Assembly (NCBI GenBank): GCA_045577475.1
Contig: JAZNIM010000251.1
Location: forward strand, 1-13,965
DNA: 13,965 nucleotides
Direction: 5' to 3'
Origin: UMGS1387 sp045577475
Lineage (GTDB): Bacteria > Bacillota > Clostridia > Oscillospirales > CAG-382
In this document: in pieces, positions 6,243-11,919 of the stretch
How the letters are laid out: each line of letters begins with the position of its first letter
Numbering within the stretch: position 1 is the stretch's first letter
Made by a program: the position numbers and the translations under genes
The notes under the pieces: generated by a model
Databases searched by the model: none
The model's input: only the letters and a program-made list of their open reading frames with translations
What the model was told of the DNA's origin: nothing

Positions 6243-6920
6243 ATGGAAGTAATTGTAAGCGCAAAAACAGTTGATGATGCTGTTGCTCTCGGCGCAAAGC
6301 AGCTCGGAAAACTGCTTTCTGAGGTTACTTATGAAGTAATTGAGGAGGGCAAAAAAGGCTTTCTCGGCATGATGTCGAAGGAAGCGACGGTAAAGGTTAT
6401 CTCAAAAGAAACCGTTCAGGATAAGGTTGTTGAATTTCTTGACACTCTTGTTAAAGACATGGGTGTTGATGCTAAGGCTAAGATTGCTAAGATTGAAGAG
6501 AATCTTTCTGAAAGTGGTACTGTGGAAAAAGACATTTACATTGATATTGAAGGTAAGGGTCTTGGTATGGTTATCGGAAGACACGGTGATGTGCTTGATT
6601 CCATTCAGTATCTCTGTAACATTATCGCAGGTAGATTTCCTAAATCTGATGATAAGCATGAATATGTTCGTATTATCGTTGATGTTGAAAACTACCGCCA
6701 GAAGAGAACTGAAACTCTTAAGAGCCTTGCAAGAAGAATGGCTGACAGAGTACTTAATTCAGGTAGAAGCTATACACTTGAGCCTATGAGCGGATATGAG
6801 AGAAGAATTATCCATTCTGAAGTTCAGAACATTAAGGGTGTTCATACCTATTCTATAGGCGCTGAGGGCGACAGACGTGTTGTTGTTGCCTACGGTGAAG
6901 AGCAAGACTCTGAAGAATAA
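6243..6920 (+). CDS. khpB: RNA-binding protein KhpB (Jag/SpoIIIJ-associated, KH and R3H domains)
   Basis: A 225-residue RNA-binding protein linked in Firmicutes to cell elongation and division control, working with KhpA, and long known as Jag because of its location beside spoIIIJ/yidC. The N-terminal Jag_N domain (1-52) includes EEGKKGFLGMMSKEATVKV. A KH domain follows at about 90-150 with its GxxG loop in IGRHGD at 111-116. The R3H domain is at about 160-222, with the Arg-x3-His signature as R187 and H191 in ERRIIHSEV. The middle linker (55-85) is charged and short. The ATG at 6243 has AAGGAG (6231-6236) six bases upstream. It is in the canonical position after yidC. Confidence 0.95.
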   Translation: MEVIVSAKTVDDAVALGAKQLGKLLSEVTYEVIEEGKKGFLGMMSKEATVKVISKETVQDKVVEFLDTLVKDMGVDAKAKIAKIEENLSESGTVEKDIYIDIEGKGLGMVIGRHGDVLDSIQYLCNIIAGRFPKSDDKHEYVRIIVDVENYRQKRTETLKSLARRMADRVLNSGRSYTLEPMSGYERRIIHSEVQNIKGVHTYSIGAEGDRRVVVAYGEEQDSEE

Positions 6921-6925
6921 TGTTA

Positions 6926-6952
6926 AAAGGTCTTTGCTATGCAGGGACCTTT
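6926..6952 (+). other. Strong stem-loop between khpB and tsaB
   Basis: AAAGGTCTTTGC (6926-6937), a TAT loop (6938-6940) and GCAGGGACCTTT (6941-6952) form a 12-bp stem with two T-G wobbles. A T-rich stretch (6965-6971) follows only after about 12 bases, so it is not a classic intrinsic terminator. It could be an mRNA processing or stability element, a protein-binding hairpin or a weak attenuator setting tsaB level. Confidence 0.45.
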
Positions 6953-6982
6953 CGAAGTTTACTTGTTTTTTAGAGGTTATAT

Positions 6983-7723
6983 ATGTATATTTTAGCAATA
7001 GATACTACGGCAAAAACAGCAGCATGCTCAGTATGTACCGAGAAAAATAATAAGGTATTTCCGATTTGTTCTTCTCAGCTTAACAGTACGCTTACTCATA
7101 GTGAGAGTATATTGCCGATGATTGATTTTTGCCTGAAAAATGCTTCGCTGACTGTGGACGATATGGATATTATAGCAGTTAGTGCAGGTCCCGGGTCTTT
7201 TACCGGCGTAAGAATCGGAATTGCAACTGTTATGGGACTTGCTTTTGGCAATAAAAAACGTAACTGTGTTTCTGTTTCTGCTCTTGAAGCACTGGCTCTT
7301 AATTATGATGATGCTTCTTTGAATACTGTTGTATGTGCATGTATGGATGCAAGGCGTAATCAGTTTTACAATGCTCTGTTTAAAACTGATTGCAACGGAA
7401 GCGTATCAAGATTATGTGAAGACAGGGCAATTAGTTATGAAGAATTGTTTAATGAGTTGTGCGGAAATCACGCAGATAAGCATATAGTTCTTGTTGGTGA
7501 CGGCGCTGAGCTTGCGTATAATTTGTTTAATAAGCTTGATGGCTTTGATAAATTGGATGTGATGCTTTCAAGCTATGAAAGAATGTACCAAAGCGGCATA
7601 AGTGTTGCTAAGTGTGCATATCTTCATAAGAATGACGCAATCAGCTCATATGAGCTTTCGCCGGTATATCTTAGAATGTCCCAGGCAGAACGAGAGCGTA
7701 GCGAAAAAGAATGTAAGGAGTAA
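6983..7723 (+). CDS. tsaB: tRNA t6A37 biosynthesis protein TsaB
   Basis: TsaB is the ASKHA-fold partner that dimerises with TsaD and, with TsaE and TsaC, makes N6-threonylcarbamoyl-adenosine at position 37 of ANN-decoding tRNAs. The 246 residues start MYILAIDTTAKTAACSV, the typical phosphate-1-like strand, followed by THSESILPMID at 38-48 and the family signature SAGPGSFTGVRIGIA at 67-81. The C-terminal end ...PVYLRMSQAERERS matches the usual TsaB tail. The ATG at 6983 has AGAGG (6972-6976) six bases upstream. Neither tsaE nor tsaD is beside it, unlike the arrangement in many Firmicutes, so they must lie elsewhere. The AAGGAG near its 3' end (7715-7720) is the ribosome site of hpt. Confidence 0.93.
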   Translation: MYILAIDTTAKTAACSVCTEKNNKVFPICSSQLNSTLTHSESILPMIDFCLKNASLTVDDMDIIAVSAGPGSFTGVRIGIATVMGLAFGNKKRNCVSVSALEALALNYDDASLNTVVCACMDARRNQFYNALFKTDCNGSVSRLCEDRAISYEELFNELCGNHADKHIVLVGDGAELAYNLFNKLDGFDKLDVMLSSYERMYQSGISVAKCAYLHKNDAISSYELSPVYLRMSQAERERSEKECKE

Positions 7724-7727
7724 TTTT

Positions 7728-8285
7728 ATGAATTACGAGAATGATATTGCAAAGGTTTTGGTTTCTGAAGAGGAAATACGCGGTGCTGTTAAGAGAATTG
7801 CAAAGCAAATGGAGGAAGATTATAAGGATTCAGATAAAAAGGTGCTTATAATGGGCACTCTGAAGGGCGCAGTTGTATTCATGTCTGACCTTATGAAGGA
7901 GTTCAATCTCAGAGCGGAAATTGATTTTATCAAGGTTTCCTCTTACGGAAGCGGAACTGAGTCGGGTGGCGTTGTTTCACTTAAAGCAAATCCTGACTAT
8001 GAAGATTTGTCTGAGTTTAACGTAATTGTTATTGAAGATATTCTCGATACGGGAAATACGCTTTCGTGGCTTCTTGATCATCTTAAAACAAAAATGAATG
8101 CACATTCAGTAAAGTTGTGTGCCCTTTTCAATAAACCTGAACGCCGCAAGAAGGATGTACACATTGACTATCAGGGCTTTATAATTCCCGATGAATTTAT
8201 TGTCGGCTACGGTCTTGATTATAATGAAGAATACAGAAACCTCCCCTTTGTCGGTGTGTTAAAGCCTGAAGTATATAATAAATAA
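7728..8285 (+). CDS. hpt: Hypoxanthine phosphoribosyltransferase
   Basis: It converts hypoxanthine (and usually guanine) plus PRPP to IMP or GMP in purine salvage. The 185 residues carry the PRPP-binding signature VIVIEDILDTGNTL at 99-112, including the conserved acidic pair E103/D104. The early loop TLKGAVVFMSDL is at 44-55, the mobile loop SSYGSGTESGGVV at 71-83 and the base-binding/C-terminal segment IIPDEFIVGYGLDYNEEYRN at 152-171. All expected motifs and the 180-residue family length are present. The ATG at 7728 has AAGGAG (7715-7720) seven bases upstream and lies four bases after the tsaB stop; an upstream extension inside tsaB is rejected. It is co-transcribed with tsaB and probably mscL. 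Confidence 0.94.
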   Translation: MNYENDIAKVLVSEEEIRGAVKRIAKQMEEDYKDSDKKVLIMGTLKGAVVFMSDLMKEFNLRAEIDFIKVSSYGSGTESGGVVSLKANPDYEDLSEFNVIVIEDILDTGNTLSWLLDHLKTKMNAHSVKLCALFNKPERRKKDVHIDYQGFIIPDEFIVGYGLDYNEEYRNLPFVGVLKPEVYNK

Positions 8286-8317
8286 TAAATTTATTAATTT
8301 ATAAGGAGTGTATTAAA

Positions 8318-8758
8318 ATGAAACTTTTTAAAGAATTCAAGGAATTTATCAACAAGGGAAATGTTGTTGATATGGCAGTGGGTGTTGTTATTGCAACAGC
8401 CTTCGGTAACATTACAAAATCACTTGTTGCAGATATTATCATGCCTCTTGTAGGTATGCTTACAGGTGGTGTCAGCGTTTCTGACCTTAAGTATGTTCTT
8501 ACACCCGAAACCGTTGATGAAGCAGGAAATGTTATTGCGGAAAATGCAGTAAGATACGGTCTTTTCATTCAGTTTATTATTGATTTTCTCATTATTGCAC
8601 TTGCTGTATTTATGTTTGTTAAGGTACTTAATTCTGCTAAGAAAATCCGTTTAAAGAAAGAGGAAGAAGTTAAAGCTGAGGAGCCTGCTCCCGAACCTGA
8701 ACCTTCCAATGAGGAAAAGCTTCTCACAGAAATCAGAGACCTTCTTAAAAACAAATAA
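8318..8758 (+). CDS. mscL: Large-conductance mechanosensitive channel MscL
   Basis: A homopentameric membrane channel that opens under high membrane tension and releases solutes on hypo-osmotic shock. The 146 residues begin MKLFKEFKEFINKGNVVDMA: the amphipathic N-terminal helix leading into TM1, VGVVIATAFGNITKSLVADI at 22-41, which has the conserved pore-lining pattern. TM2 is at about 84-106 (FIIDFLIIALAVFMFVKVL), followed by a Lys-rich segment (110-120), an acidic, Pro-rich linker EEPAPEPEPSNEE and the C-terminal bundle helix LLTEIRDLLKNK. The ATG at 8318 has AAGGAG (8303-8308) nine bases upstream, 32 bases after hpt. It is the last gene before a strong terminator. Confidence 0.96.
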   Translation: MKLFKEFKEFINKGNVVDMAVGVVIATAFGNITKSLVADIIMPLVGMLTGGVSVSDLKYVLTPETVDEAGNVIAENAVRYGLFIQFIIDFLIIALAVFMFVKVLNSAKKIRLKKEEEVKAEEPAPEPEPSNEEKLLTEIRDLLKNK

Positions 8759-8768
8759 GTAATTTGTC

Positions 8769-8791
8769 GACCGCCGTATGGCGGTCTTCTT
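8769..8791 (+). terminator. Intrinsic terminator after mscL
   Basis: GACCGCC (8769-8775), loop GTAT and GGCGGTC (8780-8786) form a perfect 7-bp GC-rich stem followed by TTCTTTAT. It lies about ten bases after the mscL stop and ends the plus-strand unit before the convergent glmS. Confidence 0.88.
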
Positions 8792-8794
8792 TAT

Positions 8795-8825
8795 GTAAAA
8801 AAAGTTCCCTGCACCGTAAAGGAAC
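8795..8825 (-). terminator. Intrinsic terminator after glmS
   Basis: On the minus strand GTTCC (8825-8821) and GGAAC (8808-8804) pair around a 12-base loop and are followed by seven T (8803-8797). The hairpin sits 35 bases after the glmS stop. GGAAC also recurs at 8826-8830 and 8833-8837, so alternative pairings exist. It lies tail to tail with the mscL terminator. Confidence 0.72.
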
Positions 8826-8859
8826 GGAACAAGGAACAAAAAACAAGACAGCGAATTTA

Positions 8860-10704
8860 TTACTCAACGGTAACTGACTTTGCGAGATTTCTCGGTTTGT
8901 CAACATCACAACCCAGTAATACCGAGGTGTGATATGCAATTAGCTGTGCAACAGTTGATACAGGCAGAGCCGTAAATATTTCGGAAATTTCAGGAATAAG
9001 AATGAGGTCATCATAAATTCCTTCGGGTATTCTATCTTTGTCTTTTTCACGGCAAATCAGAATAACATTTGCTCCTCTTGCACGTACCTCTTTGATGTTG
9101 CTTACTGTCTTTTCAAATAAAGCATCGCAGTTTGCAAGAGCAAAAACGGGAACACCGTTTGTTATAAGAGAAATAGTTCCGTGTTTAAGCTCACCTGCTG
9201 CATACGCCTCGCAGTGAATATAGGAAATCTCCTTGAGCTTGAGTGAAGCCTCCATTGAAAGTGCATAGTCAAGACCTCTGCCAATGTAAAAGATGTCGGT
9301 TGCATGCTTGTATTTATCAGCAATATCTCTGCACTGATCAGAAAGATTTATTGCGTTTCTTACAGCTTCGGGTGCATCGTGCATAAGCTCAGTTACCAGT
9401 TCTTTTGCATAATTCTCGTTTAGTAAGCCTTTTGCAAGAGCAAGCTTGATTGAAAACAAGTACATTAAACTGATTTGTACTGAGTAGGCTTTTGTACTTG
9501 CAACTGCAATTTCCGGACCAGCCCATGTGTACATTACCGCATCCGCTTCACGTGCAATTGTGGAACCTGCAACATTTACTATAGCAAGTGTGAAAAGATC
9601 GCTGCTTTTTGCAAGCTTTAATGCGGCAAGGGAATCTGCCGTTTCTCCCGATTGCGAAATAACAATTACCAGCTCATTTTTAAAGAGTATCGGGTTTTTG
9701 TATCTGAACTCAGAGGCAATTTCAACATCTACCGGAACTCTCGCAAGTTTTTCAATTGCATACTTTCCAATTAGTCCTGCATGCATTGCAGTACCGCAGG
9801 CAACAATATGAATTTTTGAAAAATCCGAAAGTGTTTTGTCATCAAGGGAGTCAATTCCCAAATCAGGAAGATTATCCTTGATTCTTGGACGAAGGGTTTT
9901 AACTATGCTTTCAGGCTCTTCACCGATTTCTTTAATCATAAAATGCGGATATCCGCCTTTTTCAGCTGCTTCAATATCCCAGTCTGCCTTTTCAAGCTTT
10001 CTTTCGACGGGCTCATTCTCTGAGTTGAATATAGTAACAGATGTTGGTGTTACTTCGGCTATTTCACCTTCAAAGATGTGATAGTATTTGCGTGTGTACT
10101 TCAGTACAGCAGGGATATCGGATGCAATGAAGTTGCCTTCATCGGATACTGCAATAATCATAGGGTTGTCTTTTCGAGTGGCAAAAATTTTGCCGGGATA
10201 ATCCTTGAAAATTGCTGCAATTGCGTATGAACCGCGAAGCACTGCAATTGTCTGTGTCATTGCTTCATAAGGGTCACGACATTCATTGTAATAGCTGTCG
10301 ATGACATAGGCAGCAACTTCTGTGTCGGTTTCCGATAAGAATGTGTAGTTTTTCTCTTTAATAAGCTGTTCCTTTAATTCTGCGTAATTTTCAATAATGC
10401 CATTGTGAACAATCTGCACATTGCAAGTGCCGTGAGGATGTGAGTTTTCGTCCGAGGGTTCACCGTGAGTTGCCCATCTTGTGTGACCGATTCCGCAATT
10501 TGCTTCAGGTTTGCAGTCACAAGAATTAAGATTGCTTTCAAGATTTGCAAGTCTGCCTTTTGATTTGAATACTCTGATATCTTCTCCTGCATTACTAATG
10601 GCTATGCCTGCTGAATCATATCCTCTGTATTCCAAAGCAGACAGTCCCGAGAGAAGAATGGGTACTGCGTTTTTAAATCCTGTAAAACCTATTATACCGC
10701 ACAT
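8860..10704 (-). CDS. glmS: Glutamine-fructose-6-phosphate aminotransferase (isomerizing)
   Basis: GlmS makes glucosamine-6-phosphate from fructose-6-phosphate and glutamine, the committed step to UDP-GlcNAc and peptidoglycan. The 614 residues match the family (about 600-610). The N-terminal Ntn glutaminase domain starts MCGIIGFTGF, so Met removal exposes the Cys nucleophile, and carries GIGHTRWATHGEPS at 71-84. Two SIS domains follow: the first, around 290-420, has VACGTAMHAG and ISQSGETADSLAA; the second, around 455-600, has YIGRGLDYALSMEASLKLKE. The C-terminus DKPRNLAKSVTVE is the canonical end. I start at 10704, not the in-frame ATG at 10710, because Cys must be residue 2 and GGAG (10716-10713) is then eight bases upstream instead of two. 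The leader contains a glmS ribozyme, which should reduce expression when GlcN6P is plentiful. Confidence 0.97.
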   Translation of the reverse strand: MCGIIGFTGFKNAVPILLSGLSALEYRGYDSAGIAISNAGEDIRVFKSKGRLANLESNLNSCDCKPEANCGIGHTRWATHGEPSDENSHPHGTCNVQIVHNGIIENYAELKEQLIKEKNYTFLSETDTEVAAYVIDSYYNECRDPYEAMTQTIAVLRGSYAIAAIFKDYPGKIFATRKDNPMIIAVSDEGNFIASDIPAVLKYTRKYYHIFEGEIAEVTPTSVTIFNSENEPVERKLEKADWDIEAAEKGGYPHFMIKEIGEEPESIVKTLRPRIKDNLPDLGIDSLDDKTLSDFSKIHIVACGTAMHAGLIGKYAIEKLARVPVDVEIASEFRYKNPILFKNELVIVISQSGETADSLAALKLAKSSDLFTLAIVNVAGSTIAREADAVMYTWAGPEIAVASTKAYSVQISLMYLFSIKLALAKGLLNENYAKELVTELMHDAPEAVRNAINLSDQCRDIADKYKHATDIFYIGRGLDYALSMEASLKLKEISYIHCEAYAAGELKHGTISLITNGVPVFALANCDALFEKTVSNIKEVRARGANVILICREKDKDRIPEGIYDDLILIPEISEIFTALPVSTVAQLIAYHTSVLLGCDVDKPRNLAKSVTVE

Positions 10705-10718
10705 ATACATAACTCCAT

Positions 10719-10748
10719 AAGCCTGTCAAGCCGGGACAAAACAGACTT
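10719..10748 (-). other. Hairpin between the glmS ribozyme and the glmS ribosome site
   Basis: On the minus strand AAGTCTGT (10748-10741) pairs with ACAGGCTT (10726-10719) as an 8-bp stem with one T-G wobble, ending two bases before GGAG. A competing TGTC/GACA pairing lies inside. It may shape access to the SD or the stability of the cleaved mRNA; no function is shown. Confidence 0.4.
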
Positions 10749-10761
10749 CAAAATTATTTTG

Positions 10762-10900
10762 TTGTGCGTCATTTGCCTTTTGTTGCATGTTTTGTAGCAA
10801 ATGTTACGTTTGCACAGAAACGGAGAGACATCCGCCGAACATTTCGATAATCTCTCACCTCGTCACCGAATCAGTTGAGCATGATTGCGGTCTGGCGCTA
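10762..10900 (-). ncRNA. glmS ribozyme (GlcN6P-activated self-cleaving riboswitch)
   Basis: The minus-strand RNA has the cleavage context AGCGCC (10899-10894), with cleavage expected between A10899 and G10898. It then shows a P2-type hairpin ACCG-C-AAUCA/UGAUU-CGGU, the conserved GACGAGG after it, P2.1-type pairing GAGAGA/UCUCUC around UUAUCGAA and UUCGGCGGAUG, a P3 pairing UGUGC/GCACA and a P4 pairing CAUUUGCU/GGCAAAUG. The core sequences (GCGCC, GACGAGG, UUAUCGA, CGGCGGAUG) are those of known glmS ribozymes in Bacillus, Clostridium and Thermoanaerobacter, and the gene downstream is glmS. Glucosamine-6-phosphate is the known cofactor; cleavage leaves a 5'-hydroxyl mRNA that is rapidly degraded in Bacillus subtilis. 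Confidence 0.93.
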
Positions 10901-10940
10901 AAGCATTGACAGAGCGTACTCTGCTGCCTTTTATATATAC

Positions 10941-10963
10941 ATCCGTATTCCCAAGCTACGGAT
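10941..10963 (-). other. Stem-loop just after the beta-helix gene
   Basis: ATCCGTA (10963-10957 on the minus strand) and TACGGAT (10947-10941) form a perfect 7-bp stem with a nine-base loop, 13 bases after the stop of the upstream gene. The following bases are GTATATATAAAAG, not a T run, so it is at best a leaky terminator. I see no convincing SigA promoter between here and the ribozyme, which suggests glmS is read through from the upstream gene. Confidence 0.4.
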
Positions 10964-10976
10964 AAAGATAGATAAA

Positions 10977-11639
10977 TTAATTCTTTTTAATTACAGTGCC
11001 GTCATTTTTGAAAATGCGGTTGTCTTCAACATAACCTCTGACACAGCTTGTGGGATATACTGTGCATTTTTTACCGAGTACAGTTCCGGGGCAAAGTACG
11101 CTGTTGCAACCGACTTCAGTATAGTCACCAACCATTGCACCGAACTTTTTAAGACCTGTTTCAATTCTTTCGTCTTCGCATTTTATTGAAACGGGCGTTT
11201 TGTCGCTCTTGACATTTGATGTGATTGCACCTGCACCCAAATGGGACTTGTAGCCGAGAATACTGTCGCCGATATAGTTGAAATGGGGAACCTGAACGAT
11301 GTCAAAAAGTATACAGTTTTTAAGCTCGGTTGAATTTCCTACAACACAGCCTTTACCCACGATTGCACTGCCTCTGATATAAGCACAATGCCGTATTTCG
11401 GTATTTTCGTCGATAATACACGGACCGTTGATTTGAGCAGTAGGGGATATGATTGCACTTTTCGCAATCCATATGTTTTCACTAATCTGTGTATAACTTT
11501 CATTGGAAAGAGAGTTGCCCAGCTCTATTATAAAGCTCTTGATTTCTGATAGAATTTCCCATGGATGTTCATGTTTTATCAAAAGCGGTTCTGCAATTGA
11601 TTTCGTTGTATCAAATAGCAATATTGTGTTAATATTCAT
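10977..11639 (-). CDS. Stand-alone left-handed beta-helix (hexapeptide-repeat) protein, GlmU acetyltransferase-half-like
   Basis: A 220-residue protein of LbH fold, of the type often annotated as UDP-N-acetylglucosamine pyrophosphorylase-related in Clostridia. It has no N-terminal nucleotidyltransferase domain (no LAAGxGTRM-type loop). Residues 1-50 are a small non-repeat region; hexapeptide-type turns run from about 55 to 200 (IWIAKSAIISPTAQI, IRGSAIVGKGCVVGNS, LGAGAITSNV, MVGDYTEVGCNSVLCPGTVLGKKCTV). PHFNYIGDSILG at 118-129 resembles the GlmU segment with its catalytic His, here His119. The ATG at 11639 has AAGGAGG (11653-11647) seven bases upstream and a strong promoter. It precedes glmS on the same strand, so a role in GlcN-1-P acetylation or sugar-nucleotide synthesis is plausible. 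Catalysis is not shown; a different acyl-transferase substrate or a purely regulatory role cannot be excluded. Confidence 0.8.
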   Translation of the reverse strand: MNINTILLFDTTKSIAEPLLIKHEHPWEILSEIKSFIIELGNSLSNESYTQISENIWIAKSAIISPTAQINGPCIIDENTEIRHCAYIRGSAIVGKGCVVGNSTELKNCILFDIVQVPHFNYIGDSILGYKSHLGAGAITSNVKSDKTPVSIKCEDERIETGLKKFGAMVGDYTEVGCNSVLCPGTVLGKKCTVYPTSCVRGYVEDNRIFKNDGTVIKKN

Positions 11640-11690
11640 ACTTGTTCCTCCTTTCTTGAAATATATGCCGAAATGACTTTCAACGTTACT

Positions 11691-11719
11691 ATTATACCAT
11701 ATGGAATTTTTAATTTCAA
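11691..11719 (-). promoter_or_regulatory. SigA-type promoter for the beta-helix gene and probably glmS
   Basis: On the minus strand TTGAAA (11719-11714; four of six) and TATAAT (11696-11691; six of six) are 17 bases apart. Transcription would start near 11684, about 45 bases before the ATG. It is the only clear promoter on this strand upstream of glmS in the window. Confidence 0.82.
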
Positions 11720-11751
11720 TAGAAAAAGAGGAGTTATTTTCAAACTCCTCT
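11720..11751 (-). terminator. Intrinsic terminator downstream of the alpha-galactosidase gene
   Basis: On the minus strand AGAGGAGTT (11751-11743), a seven-base loop and AACTCCTCT (11735-11727) form a perfect 9-bp stem followed by TTTTCT. It separates the alpha-galactosidase transcript from the promoter of the beta-helix gene, which begins within ten bases. It is about 170 bases after the alpha-galactosidase stop. Confidence 0.83.
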
Positions 11752-11919
11752 GGAAAAATATTATAAAATTAACTATAATTCGTGCAATTTGTTATCGCGT
11801 TCATAAATAGGAAATGTTTTGTTCTGCTCATGCAATTCCTGAATTACAATTTTAAACGCTATACCAAATAGCACGATTGTAGCAAAATGCTGTATTAGGT
11901 CATGATATGTTAGAATATA
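11752..11919 (-). other. AT-rich 3' region of the alpha-galactosidase transcript, no gene seen
   Basis: Neither strand shows a start codon with a ribosome site. The frame of the upstream gene stays open for 48 codons after its TGA (to a TAG at 11775-11773) but holds no ATG and no SD. A 7-bp inverted repeat, ATGATAT/ATATCAT (11902-11908/11917-11923), overlaps the upstream stop codon. I assign no function. Confidence 0.35.

Noticed and set aside
6427..6789. 120-codon plus-strand frame rich in Leu and Val
   Set aside because: It is a shifted-frame shadow of khpB, whose KH and R3H motifs prove the real frame.
7602..7727. Longer Hpt reading frame beginning inside tsaB
   Set aside because: The extra residues are an out-of-frame shadow of TsaB; a good SD and the family start are at 7715-7730.
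8820..8837. Three GGAAC copies as a direct repeat array
   Set aside because: They are very short and explained by the glmS terminator stem and neighbouring sequence.
10705..10710. Start of GlmS at the ATG two codons earlier (Met-Tyr-Met-Cys)
   Set aside because: Ntn amidotransferases need Cys directly after the initiator Met, and the GGAG would be only two bases away from this ATG but eight from the one at 10704.
10920..10945. TATATATA stretch as a promoter -10 for glmS
   Set aside because: No acceptable -35 element lies 16-18 bases upstream, so I did not list it.
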